A DNA stretch of 64,000 nt from Clostridium sp. 28_17 (lineage in GTDB: Bacteria > Bacillota > Clostridia > TANB77 > CAG-508): assembly GCA_001916065.1 (NCBI GenBank), contig MNRS01000018.1:150590-214589 (forward strand). Direction: 5' to 3'. Below, piece after piece: positions 53,392-62,332 of this stretch. Numbering within the stretch: the first letter of the stretch is position 1; every line of letters starts with the position of its first letter. The position numbers and the translations under genes are program-made. The notes below the pieces were generated by a model. It made no database searches. It was not told the DNA's origin and saw nothing but the letters and a program-made list of their open reading frames with translations.

Positions 53392-55323
53392 ATGGAAAAG
53401 TACAAGCATAAATATGGAGCAGAACAAATTCAAGTATTGGAAGGACTAGAGGCCGTAAGAAAAAGACCAGGTATGTACATTGGAAGTACATCTGTTAGAG
53501 GATTACATCATATGGTATACGAAATAGTAGACAATGGTGTTGACGAGGCATTAGCAGGATATTGTACAGAAATAAATGTAACAATAGAACCAGGAAATGT
53601 AATTGCAGTTCAAGATAATGGTAGAGGAATACCAGTAGAAATACATCCAAAAACACATATATCAACTGCGGAAACTGTATATACAGTTCTTCATGCTGGT
53701 GGAAAATTTGGTGGAGATAGCGGATACAAAGTATCTGGAGGTCTTCATGGAGTTGGTGCTTCAGTTGTAAACGCACTTTCAAAATGGACAGAAGTTACAA
53801 TTGAAAGAGATGGCGGAAAATACAATATGAAATTTGAAAAAGGAAAAACAGTTCAAAAACTAGAGAAAATAGGAGAATCTAAAAAAACAGGAACATTAGT
53901 AAAATTTTTAGCAGATGATACTATTTTTGAAAGTTTAAATTATGAATATGAAGTTCTAGAAAAAAGATTAAGAGAAATTGCATTTTTAACAAAAGGATTA
54001 AAAATCACTTTAGAAGATACTAGAGATCCTGAAAATGTTAAAAAAGCAGAATTCTGTTATGAAGGTGGATTAATTTCATTTGTAGAATTTTTAAATAAAA
54101 ACAAAGAAAAAATACATCCAACACCAATTTACATAGAAAGAGCTGGGGAAGTACCAGTAGAAATAGCAATACAATACACAACAGCATATAATGAAAATAT
54201 TTATACATTCGTTAATAACATAAACACAGTTGAAGGTGGAACACACTTAGAAGGTTTCAAAAGAGCTTTAACAAAAGTATTTAATGACTACGCAAGAAGC
54301 CATAACATAATAAAAGAAAAAGATGCAAACTTACAAGGTGAAGACATAAGAGAAGGTATAACAGCAGTTGTATCAGTTAAAGTAAAAGAACCACAATTTG
54401 AAGGACAAACTAAAACAAAATTAGGAAACAGTGAAGTAACAGGTGTAGTACAAAGTATGGTAAATGATGCATTAGCAACATTCTTAGAAGAAAATCCAAA
54501 AGTTGCAAAAGCAATATTAGAAAAATGTGTAAGTGCATCTAGAGCAAGGGAAGCCGCAAGAAAAGCTAGGGAATTAGTAAGAAAGAAAGCCTCAACAGAA
54601 ACAGCAACATTACCAGGAAAACTTGCAGATTGTAGTAGCAAAAACGCAGAAGAATGTGAAGTATACATAGTCGAAGGAGACTCTGCAGGCGGAAGTGCAA
54701 AACAAGGAAGAGACAGAAAGTTCCAAGCAATTTTACCACTTTGGGGGAAAATGCTTAATGTAGAAAAAGCAAGAGCAGATAAAATCTACGGAAATGATAA
54801 ATTAAATCCAGTAATTTTAGCCGTTGGAGCAGGAATTGGACTAGACTTTGACATTACAAAAATAAGATATGGAAAAGTTATAATAATGGCTGATGCCGAT
54901 GTCGATGGTGCACATATTAGAACATTATTATTAACATTCTTCTTCAGATATATGAGACCTTTAATAGAAAATGGAAATGTGTTTTTAGCACAACCACCTC
55001 TATACAAATTATCTAAAAAAGGTATGGAAGATGTATATTGCTATACTGATGAAGATTTACCAAAAGCATACGAAGAGTTAGAGAAAAAGGGAATTTCTAG
55101 AGATCAATTAGCATTACAAAGATACAAAGGTCTAGGAGAGATGAACCCTGAACAATTATGGGAAACAACAATGAACCCAGAAACAAGAATTCTTGTAAAA
55201 GTAACAATGGATGATGCTATTAAAGCAGATGAAACATTTACATTATTAATGGGAGATGAAGTTGAACCTAGAAGAGAGTTTATTCAACAAAATGCAAAAT
55301 ATGTTCAAAACTTAGATATTTAA
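53392..55323 (+). CDS. gyrB: DNA gyrase subunit B
   Basis: A 643-residue type IIA topoisomerase B subunit. GHKL ATPase: LEGLEAVRKRPGMYIGSTSV, VDEALAGYC, VQDNGRGIPV, VSGGLHGVGASVVNALSKW. TOPRIM: YIVEGDSAGGSAKQGRDRKF, IIMADADVDGAHI. C-terminal QRYKGLGEMNPEQLWETTMN. Complete, with GGAGG before the ATG. With GyrA (not in the window) it supercoils DNA. Codon use is less A-extreme than recF, as expected for a highly expressed gene. Confidence 0.97.
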   Translation: MEKYKHKYGAEQIQVLEGLEAVRKRPGMYIGSTSVRGLHHMVYEIVDNGVDEALAGYCTEINVTIEPGNVIAVQDNGRGIPVEIHPKTHISTAETVYTVLHAGGKFGGDSGYKVSGGLHGVGASVVNALSKWTEVTIERDGGKYNMKFEKGKTVQKLEKIGESKKTGTLVKFLADDTIFESLNYEYEVLEKRLREIAFLTKGLKITLEDTRDPENVKKAEFCYEGGLISFVEFLNKNKEKIHPTPIYIERAGEVPVEIAIQYTTAYNENIYTFVNNINTVEGGTHLEGFKRALTKVFNDYARSHNIIKEKDANLQGEDIREGITAVVSVKVKEPQFEGQTKTKLGNSEVTGVVQSMVNDALATFLEENPKVAKAILEKCVSASRAREAARKARELVRKKASTETATLPGKLADCSSKNAEECEVYIVEGDSAGGSAKQGRDRKFQAILPLWGKMLNVEKARADKIYGNDKLNPVILAVGAGIGLDFDITKIRYGKVIIMADADVDGAHIRTLLLTFFFRYMRPLIENGNVFLAQPPLYKLSKKGMEDVYCYTDEDLPKAYEELEKKGISRDQLALQRYKGLGEMNPEQLWETTMNPETRILVKVTMDDAIKADETFTLLMGDEVEPRREFIQQNAKYVQNLDI

Positions 55324-55329
55324 AATAAA

Positions 55330-55368
55330 AGTTGTCATTGGGGACATCCCTTTTTGACAACTTTTTTT
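55330..55368 (+). terminator. Terminator after gyrB
   Basis: AGTTGTCA (55330-55337) pairs with TGACAACT (55355-55362), followed by six T. Confidence 0.85.
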
Positions 55369-55374
55369 AAAATT

Positions 55375-55407
55375 TAATGGCAGGTTATTAAAAACAACCT
55401 GCCATTA
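55375..55407. terminator. Second hairpin after gyrB
   Basis: TAATGGCAGGTT (55375-55386) and AACCTGCCATTA (55396-55407) form a perfect 12-bp stem with a 9-base loop. Without a long T-run it is a backup terminator or a protein site. Confidence 0.65.
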
Positions 55408-55489
55408 ATAATAAAGCTAATAATAATCTCTACTAAAACTAATACATATAATACTTCAACCTAATATATATTGCTATATAAATAAGCTT

Positions 55490-55810
55490 AATACCACACA
55501 TATTAATCATTCGCTCGACTATGAATACACCATAAGTAACTATATTCATCCAGCGAGGGACTAATAATAACCACTACTAAATTTTTAGATATAAAAATAA
55601 TCTTAGCTCGAGTATATTATATATAATTTGACCATATATTAATAAATAGAAAAAATAAATATAGCCTACATACATATAATATATTCTTATCGCCGACATA
55701 TAATAATATTTTGAAATACTATTATATATCTTTGCACGAATATTAATAAAATAATTTATTCTATTAATATTCTTTGCTCAACTATTATTAACTTTATAAT
55801 AGTATTATGT
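55490..55810. repeat. Degenerate array of A+T hairpins with GCTCGA-type linkers
   Basis: Linkers CGCTCGACTAT (55512), AGCGAGGGACT (55552), AGCTCGAGTAT (55605), TCGCCGACATA (55689), TTGCACGAATA (55731) and TTGCTCAACTA (55773) recur roughly every 40-50 bases or twice that. They alternate with A+T palindromes such as AATATTAATAAAAT / ATTCTATTAATATT and ACTATTATTAACTTTATAAT. The linkers are almost the only G/C in 400 bases. No frame is seen. Confidence 0.45.
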
Positions 55811-56430
55811 ACAAATTAAAAAAATTTATACAAAAAAATTAAAAAAGATTAAAAAAATAAAATATAAAAGAGAAAATAAATACAAATTAAAATAAGTAAA
55901 ATATAAAATAAAATTAATATAAAAATAAATATAATATAAAATGATAAAATTCAAAAATAAAGCAATTGATTTTTTTAATAATATAATTTAATTAATTAAA
56001 ATAAAAATTAAATAAATCGGAAAATAAGAATAAATTAGAAAAAAATCAAAAAAAATAGAAAATAAGAGTTAATAATATGTGGATAATAATTATAAAAAAT
56101 AAAATTAAATGTGGAAAAAATTATAAATAAATCAAAATATATAATTAATTATATTATTTTTTTATAATTTTAAATAAATAAATAAGTGATAAATAAATAA
56201 AAATATTCAAAAATAAAGCAATTTAATTTTTTAATAATATATTTAGTTAATTAAAATAGAAATAAATTAGAAAAAAATAAAAAATAAAAAAAATATAAAA
56301 AATATAAAATATAAAAAATAAAATATAAAAAAATAATATAAAAATTTAAACAGAATAATATTAAAAATATTAATTAAATTAAAAAGGATTATTATTTTAT
56401 GATAGACATTATAAACAAAAAATTTTAAAA
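55800..56430. repeat. A+T spacer with dispersed DnaA-box modules
   Basis: No gene is seen. A module beginning TCAAAAATAAAGCAATT, followed by TTTTTTAATAATATA, occurs at about 55949 and 56207 and, in variant form, at about 58577. A second part AATTAGAAAAAAATCAAAAA precedes GAGTTAATAATATGTGGATA at about 56067. That contains TGTGGATAA (56078-56086), a perfect minus-strand DnaA box. The same tail recurs at 56978-56997 (TGTGGATAT) and 58712-58732. Confidence 0.55.
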
Positions 56431-56893
56431 TATTTTGTTCATATTATTAAATTAGAAATATTTTCCATAAAAATTTTTAATTATTTTTTTATAAATGAAA
56501 TAAAAGATTTTAAATAATAAAACAAAAAGAATTGGTACAGAATTAAATAGTTTTAAGTAAATGAAAGATATTATGTTTAATATATGGAAAAAATATAATA
56601 ACTTAATTTTAGGGAAATACAGGTTTTTGAATAGATGCCTTTTTATAGAAAATTATAATAATGAGATAAAAGTTTTTTAATAACATCTTATATCAAGTAT
56701 ACATAATTACAAAATCTAATATTTTGCAATAATAAAAAATCTACTTGGATTTTGCAAAAGTTCATTTTAAATTTAAAATTTTTTAAAAACAAGATACTAT
56801 TAAATCTTTAATAGTAAACTATAATTCTGTACCAATTCTTTTTGTTTTATTATTTAAAATCTTTTATTTCATTTATAAAAAAATAATTAAAAA
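56430..56893. mobile_element. MITE-like element with perfect 72-bp inverted repeat (copy 1)
   Basis: Bases 56474-56545 are the exact reverse complement of 56822-56893 (72 of 72). They enclose 276 bases. The left flank (TAGAAATATTTTCCATAAAA) and interior up to about 56785 recur at 57215-57575. The interior has no useful frame. A perfect palindrome of this size in otherwise decaying A+T DNA suggests recent formation. Gene conversion, a MITE, or a long hairpin RNA are possible. Confidence 0.65.
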
Positions 56894-57214
56894 GTATAAT
56901 TTCATTTCTGGAAATAAAAATTAAATAAAATTGAAAATAATAATAAATTAGAAAAAAATTAGAGAAAAAAAAATAAGAGTTAACAATATGTGGATATTAA
57001 ATATTAAAAATTAAAAAAAGTAAAAAATAAATTATATAAAAAAAATTATTATAATAATATAATTTTATATTTAAATTATAAATAATTAATTAGAAATAAA
57101 ACGAAATATAAAATAAATAATAAAAAAATTAAAAATATAATAAAATATTAATTAATATAAAAAGTATTATTTTTTTCATTTGCTTTTTTAATAAAAATAA
57201 AAATCTTTAATGAA

Positions 57215-57575
57215 TTTTGTATTTTTATTATATTATTAAATAGGAAATATTTTCCATAAAAATTTTAAATGCTTTTTTTATAAATGAAATAAAATATTTT
57301 AAATAATAAAATAACGGGAATTGGTATAGAATTGAATAGCTTTAAGTAAATGAAAGATATTATGTTTAATATATGGAAAAAATATAATAACTTAATTTTA
57401 GGGAAATAAAGGTTTTTGAATAGATAACTTTTTATAGAAAATTATAATAATGAGATAGAAGTTTTTTGATAACATATTATATCAAGTATACATAATTGAA
57501 AAATTTAATATTTGGGAATAATAAAAAATCTACTTGGATTTTGCAAAAGTTCATTTTAAGTTTATAATTTTTTTA
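57215..57575. mobile_element. Second copy of the MITE-like element, right arm missing
   Basis: This segment matches 56430-56785 over about 350 bases at roughly 90% by eye, including GAAATATTTTCCATAAAAAT, AGTAAATGAAAGATATTATG and TCTACTTGGATTTTGCAAAA. It has the left arm with several changes but not the complementary right arm, so it is a truncated or ancestral form. Confidence 0.65.
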
Positions 57576-57857
57576 ATTCAAAATGCTGCAAAATATTTAA
57601 TTAAAAATATAAGTATTATTTATGGCCAAAAAATAAAATGTTTTAATAAGAATATAAATTGAAAATTTTTTTTTAATCAAATTAATAAAAAAATAAAAAT
57701 AAAAAATAGAATAATAAAAAGAAAATTATAAAATAAATTTATTTTAAATATATAAATAAATAATTAAAAATAAAATAAATAAATAATAAATAAAAATTAA
57801 AAAAAAATAAAAAAATATAAAAAAATATTAAAAAAAATTTTAATTAGATAAATATAC
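57576..57857. other. A+T spacer before the second TraC-like gene
   Basis: Nearly pure A+T with no frame or RNA gene. It ends in GTCGATTTTTGTCGAAAAG (57863-57881), which carries two GTCGA words, then the promoter at 57888-57916. The same ATTTCGACAAAAATCGACA motif occurs in inverse orientation near 5058-5076, ahead of the 35-aa peptide promoter. Confidence 0.4.
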
Positions 57858-57887
57858 TTGATGTCGATTTTTGTCGAAAAGTTTTTG

Positions 57888-57916
57888 TTGACAAATGGAA
57901 AAAAACAGAGTAAAAT
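57888..57916 (+). promoter_or_regulatory. Promoter of the second TraC/VirB4 cluster
   Basis: TTGACA (57888-57893), exact 17-base spacer, TAAAAT (57911-57916). RNA would begin near 57922, so the upstream ATG codons (57858, 57861) lie before the transcript and cannot be used from this promoter. Confidence 0.65.
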
Positions 57917-57941
57917 AGAAAAACAGACGGAGGTGAGAAAA

Positions 57942-58499
57942 ATAAAAAATATATCAGTTCAGCAGTGGTTACCACTAGAAGAAATTCTTAATACAGGAAT
58001 TATAAAAGTAAATAAAAATAAATATGTAAAAATATTAAAAATAATTCCAATCAATTATAATTTAAAATCAGATTTAGAAAAAAAGACAATTTTAAATTCA
58101 TACAAAATTTTATTAAAAACATGTAATTTTAATATTCAAATTTTAATTCAAAGTAATAAAGAAGATTTAAGTCAACACATTAATAACATCGAAAAAAATA
58201 TTCAAAAAAAAGAAAATAAATATTTAAAAGAAATATCAGAAAATTATATTAAATTTGTTCAAAAATTAAATTATTCAAGAAATTCTGCTTCTAAAGATTT
58301 TTATCTAATAATATCAAATGAAAATTTAGAAAATTTTGATTCAATAGAAATTGTTGAAAATGATTTAAAGGAAAAATATTTTAAAATAAAAGAATGTTTA
58401 TCTAGATGTGGTAATGACGTTATTGAGTTAAACGAAAAAGAAGAAATAATTAAAATCTTTTATTCTTTATTAAATACAAGAAATTTTTTAAAAAAATAA
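57942..58499 (+). CDS. TraC-like T4SS protein (copy 2), probable ATA start
   Basis: About 185 residues: IKNISVQQWLPLEEILNTGI, YVKILKIIPINYNLKSDLEK, FNIQILIQSNKEDLSQHINN, KDFYLIISNENL, which follows the order of the TraC-like domain at 31461-32705 but without its membrane helix and C-terminal tail. The ribosome site GGAGGTGA (57929-57936) is followed 5 bases later by ATA at 57942. The only standard codon nearby is a GTG at 57933 inside the ribosome site, and the protein contains no internal Met. Either ATA or that GTG is the start. Role inferred: partner of the VirB4-like ATPase downstream. Confidence 0.65.
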   Translation: MKNISVQQWLPLEEILNTGIIKVNKNKYVKILKIIPINYNLKSDLEKKTILNSYKILLKTCNFNIQILIQSNKEDLSQHINNIEKNIQKKENKYLKEISENYIKFVQKLNYSRNSASKDFYLIISNENLENFDSIEIVENDLKEKYFKIKECLSRCGNDVIELNEKEEIIKIFYSLLNTRNFLKK

Positions 58500-58775
58500 A
58501 AAATAAAAAAATAAATAAAAAAATAAATAACAATAAAAAATAAATAAAAAATAAAAAATCATTTTTAAAATAAAAACATTTAAATTCAAAAATAAAAGAA
58601 TTTAAATTTTTAATAATATAATTTAATTAATAAAAATAAAAATTTAAACAAATAAGAAAATAAGGATAAATTAGAAAAAAATCAAAAAAATTAGAAAAAA
58701 ATAGAAAAAAAGAGTTAATAATATGTGGATAATATATAAAAAAATCAAATAAAAAGTGGAAAGGAAGTATAAAAA
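58500..58775. other. A+T spacer with DnaA-box module
   Basis: A 276-base low-complexity spacer between the TraC-like and VirB4-like genes. It holds another AGAGTTAATAATATGTGGAT module with the perfect box TGTGGATAA at 58724-58732. The ribosome site AAAGGAAG for the VirB4-like gene is at 58760-58767. Nothing else is seen. Confidence 0.5.
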
Positions 58776-59643
58776 ATAAATAAAATTATTAAAAATATAA
58801 AAGAAAATAAAAAAATAAACAATTTTATTGATGGAGTATTTACAAAAAAAGATTCAATATCACCAGCATATATTAATAAACAAAATCCAAAATATTTTGA
58901 AGTAGATAATTTATTTTATTCATCTTTAATAGTTGTAAATTATTATAGAGAGCAAACGGACCTTTTATTAAAAAATTTAGTAGAAACAAATATAAATATG
59001 AATATATCAATATTTTACGAAAAACAAGATAGTTACAAAACAATAAAAGATTTAACATATCACATTGGAAACGTTGGTGTAGAACTAAAAGAATCAAATG
59101 AAAACAGGCAAGATATAGACATCGCGGCATACACATACAATGATGCAAAATATATAAGAAAAGAAATTCAAGTAAATAATGAAGAATTATATTTTTTATA
59201 TATTTATATAAATTTGTATGCAAATACAATAAAAGAATTAGAATATAATTTAAATAAAATTGAGGGTATAGCTCAAAGTAAAGGAATGCAAACAAGAAGA
59301 GCCAATTTTAGGCAAGAAGAGTGCTTTTTAGCAGGTTTACCAATAATGGAAAATAAGGAAATAATAAAAGAAGCAGCAAAAAGAAATATATTAACAACAG
59401 GACTTTTAGCAACATATCCATTTATATCATCAACAATTTTTGATAAAAATGGAATATTTATTGGTACAAATATTTATAATAATTCTCTGGTTTTTATAGA
59501 TAGATATAATACTGAAAAATATAAAAATGCAAATATCTGTATTTTTGGAACAAGTGGAGCAGGTAAATCTTTTTATACAAAATTATTAATTTTAAGATAT
59601 AAACTATTGGGAATAAAACAATATATAATAGATCCAGATAGAG
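58776..59643 (+). CDS. VirB4-like T4SS ATPase (copy 2), exon 1
   Basis: Open in frame from a TAA at 58770. The codon at the proper distance from AAAGGAAG is ATA at 58776. The first ATG is not until 58998, but residues before it (ISPAYINKQNPKYFEVDNLF, YSSLIVVNYYREQ) are clearly VirB4 N-domain. Later come REEC-type segments (RANFRQEECFLAGLPIM) and Walker A FGTSGAGKSFYTKLLILRYK. The exon ends in YIIDPDR plus G at 59643, where the group II intron begins. Exons 1 and 2 together give 610 residues, near the size of copy 1. Confidence 0.8.
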
Positions 59644-62332
59644 GTGCGACAAGTTGCACATTGAAAAGATGTGCTTAAATATAATTTGATAAATTATATT
59701 TAGAACTAAAATTATGAGTAGTCGAATGATAGAGTAACGTCTTGAAAGGCTACCCTTAAGACTTCGAAATGCATTGATATATGTAAGTATTGATGTGTAT
59801 TAAGCTCGATAAAGTCGGCAGAAATTTACCCAAACAAAGATTAAATCTGTTGTGGAAAATGTCCTAGAGGTAGGATATGTAAATGATATGCCGGAGGTCT
59901 ATAAAATATCTATGACTAGAATGTATAAAAAACTCGCGAGTAGAGTTAATACTGACGAAATTCCGAATGTACGGGTCTATACGGGGAATATATCGAAAGG
60001 TATATAGCACAAATAGTGTTGTTATTGTGGATGAGTAAGACTCTCTTTTATGAAAATCCATATAATGTTAAAGGCATTATCAAGATAACAGGCTCATAGG
60101 AATGGTCTAAGGGTATATGTAAAGATAGTAATTTTGGAACTTGGGAAGTTAATAACGTGGAGGTCTTACAACCTATGAAACGGTTTCAAGGTAAAGTATT
60201 AATGAGATTAGTTAATATATAACTTGAATTTATATTAATGAAAGTAGTGGCAAAGTACCTATGAAATTCTGATAATAAGGGATTGAGGGATAGCCACAAG
60301 TCATTTGAAGATTAGTTTATTACAATTAAATTGTGGATTCGAGTAAGACAAAAAGATATAATTCACATATTATAAAGAAAGGTGGGTTATAGACCACAAT
60401 GAAAGTGAACAAACTACGATTTAATGAATACTATGATATACAAGATGAGTATGATAAATTATATTCATTAAGTCAAAAAGGTAATAATTTTTATAAGTTA
60501 ATAGAAATAATCACATCAGGGCAAAATATAAGACTTGCTTTTAGAAATATAAAAGCAAATAAAGGAAGTAAAACAGTAGGTACTGATAATCTAACAATAA
60601 ACGATATTAATAATTTATCTATAGATATAGTAATAGATAAAATAAGAAAAATGTTTAATAATTATCAACCCAATTCGGTAAGAAGAGTAATGATACCAAA
60701 AGAAAATGGTAAAGAAAGACCACTTGGAATACCAACAATTTGGGACAGGTTATTTCAACAATGTATATTACAAGTACTAGAACCTATTTGTGAAGCAAAG
60801 TTTCATAAACATAGTTATGGTTTTAGACCTAATAGAAATTGTCATCATGCGGTAAGTCGTATTGTTAGTCTTATTAATTTAAGTGCGTATAACTATTGCG
60901 TAGATATAGATATTAAAAGTTTTTTTGATAATGTTAATCATTCAAAATTAATAAAGCAAATGTGGAATATAGGTATAAGAGATAAAAGGCTTATATGTAT
61001 TATTAAGAAAATTTTAAAATCTGAAATTTTAGGAGAAGGAATACCTACGAAAGGAACACCACAAGGTGGAATAATTTCTCCACTACTCTCAAATATAGTT
61101 CTAAATGAATTAGATTGGTGGGTGTCTAATCAATGGGAAACGTATAAACCTAGAAAATATAAAAATGGTGGTTTTCTTCAATACGCGAAGAAATATACAA
61201 ATCTAAAACCTGGTTATATAGTTAGATATGCTGATGATTTTAAAATTATGTGCAAAAGTTATCCTGAGGCAAAAAAATACTTTTACGCTGTAAAAGATTT
61301 TATTGAAACAAGACTAAAGTTACAAATAAATGAAGAAAAATCAGGAGTAATAAATCTAAATAAGAATGCTACAAACTTCTTAGGTTATAAAATAAAAGTA
61401 GTAGAAAAAGGAAAGACAAGGACAGGTAAGATTGCAAAAACCAATATTAGTGATAAAGCAATTAAAAAGATTAAAAAAAATCTTAATAATAAAATAAAAG
61501 ATATTCAAAGAAATCAGTGTAAAGAATCAGTTTTGAAATACAATTTAACAATAATAGGAATACATAACTATTATAAAATAGCAACTAATGTATACAATAA
61601 CTTGGATGATGTGAATTATATAATAACTAAAAGAATTAAAAATAGGTTAAAGAACAACTTTAAAATAATTTTATTTAAAGATGTAAATAACAATTCTAAA
61701 AGATTTATGACTGGTGTTAAAGATAATAGAAAAATATATACAATTTTAGACATACCTTTAATTCCGTTATGTGCTATTAAGCATAGGAGTCCAATGAATT
61801 TTAGTCAAGATATTTGTAATTATACAAAAAGTGGTCGAGCAAAAATTCACGATAATTTAATGGCAATACCACATAATGTATTAGTACAAATTATGAATAC
61901 TAAGTATTATAATAGAAGTATAGAATATCACGACAATAGAATTTCTTTATATGTAGCACAATATGGAAAATGTTATATTACAAATAAAATAATTGAATTA
62001 GATAAAGTACATTGTCATCACAAAATACCATTAAGTAAAGGTGGTACAGATAAATATGACAATTTAGTAATTGTTGATAAAAATATTCATAAACTAATAC
62101 ATTTAACTAATTCGAAATTAATTAATAAATATATAGAAATATATAATTTAAGTAAAGAACAATTAAATAAATTAAATGAATTGAGAATTAAAGTTGAAAA
62201 CAAACCTATAACAATTTAATAACTTATAAAACTAATTGGAAGTGATGGAACGCCGTATGAGGTGAAAATCTCACGTACGGTGTGGACTGGGGGAAAAGAT
62301 GGAGATCATATCAAAATCTTACCTATCAGTAT
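59644..62332 (+). mobile_element. Group II intron with RT-HNH protein
   Basis: The 5' end is GTGCG (59644-59648), matching the GUGYG consensus. A domain V hairpin (CGCCGTATGAGGTGAAAATC, then TCACGTACGG) lies near 62250-62284, followed by a domain VI-like stem, and the intron ends in AT at 62332. These ends restore the frame exactly: DPDR + G/AA (Glu) + YNKICEKL. The 2689-base element contains an intact 606-residue intron protein in domain IV. It is more G/C-rich and structured than the surrounding A+T DNA, consistent with transfer. Boundaries come from frame and consensus, so they are firm to about one base. Confidence 0.93.
60399..62219 (+). CDS. ltrA: Group II intron reverse transcriptase/maturase with HNH endonuclease
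   Basis: A 606-residue LtrA-type protein. The RT domain shows GTDNLTINDINN, MIPKENGKERPLGIPTIWDR, FRPNRNCHHAVS, YCVDIDIKSFFDNV, GTPQGGIISPLLSN and the catalytic VRYADDFKIM (Tyr277). The maturase/X region follows, and a C-terminal HNH nuclease (CHHKIPLSKGGTDKYDNLVI, about residues 535-560, with upstream CYITNK) is intact. The protein assists splicing and retrohoming by target-primed reverse transcription. No stop or frameshift is seen, so the intron may be mobile. AAAGGTGGG lies upstream of the ATG. Confidence 0.96.
   Translation: MKVNKLRFNEYYDIQDEYDKLYSLSQKGNNFYKLIEIITSGQNIRLAFRNIKANKGSKTVGTDNLTINDINNLSIDIVIDKIRKMFNNYQPNSVRRVMIPKENGKERPLGIPTIWDRLFQQCILQVLEPICEAKFHKHSYGFRPNRNCHHAVSRIVSLINLSAYNYCVDIDIKSFFDNVNHSKLIKQMWNIGIRDKRLICIIKKILKSEILGEGIPTKGTPQGGIISPLLSNIVLNELDWWVSNQWETYKPRKYKNGGFLQYAKKYTNLKPGYIVRYADDFKIMCKSYPEAKKYFYAVKDFIETRLKLQINEEKSGVINLNKNATNFLGYKIKVVEKGKTRTGKIAKTNISDKAIKKIKKNLNNKIKDIQRNQCKESVLKYNLTIIGIHNYYKIATNVYNNLDDVNYIITKRIKNRLKNNFKIILFKDVNNNSKRFMTGVKDNRKIYTILDIPLIPLCAIKHRSPMNFSQDICNYTKSGRAKIHDNLMAIPHNVLVQIMNTKYYNRSIEYHDNRISLYVAQYGKCYITNKIIELDKVHCHHKIPLSKGGTDKYDNLVIVDKNIHKLIHLTNSKLINKYIEIYNLSKEQLNKLNELRIKVENKPITI

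Noticed and set aside
55490..55810. Hairpin array as a CRISPR array
   Set aside because: Repeat units are imperfect, spacing varies, spacers are simple A+T, and no cas genes are in the window.
57858..57941. ATG codons at 57858/57861 as the start of the second TraC-like gene
   Set aside because: They lie upstream of the predicted -35/-10 and RNA start, the added residues do not resemble the family, and a strong ribosome site occurs later at 57929-57936.
58998..59678. Frame 58998-59678 taken as a complete short protein ending in TSCTLKRCA
   Set aside because: The last codons are the 5' end of the group II intron (GTGCG...). Exon 2 at 62333 restores the VirB4 frame, and coding similarity extends upstream of 58998.
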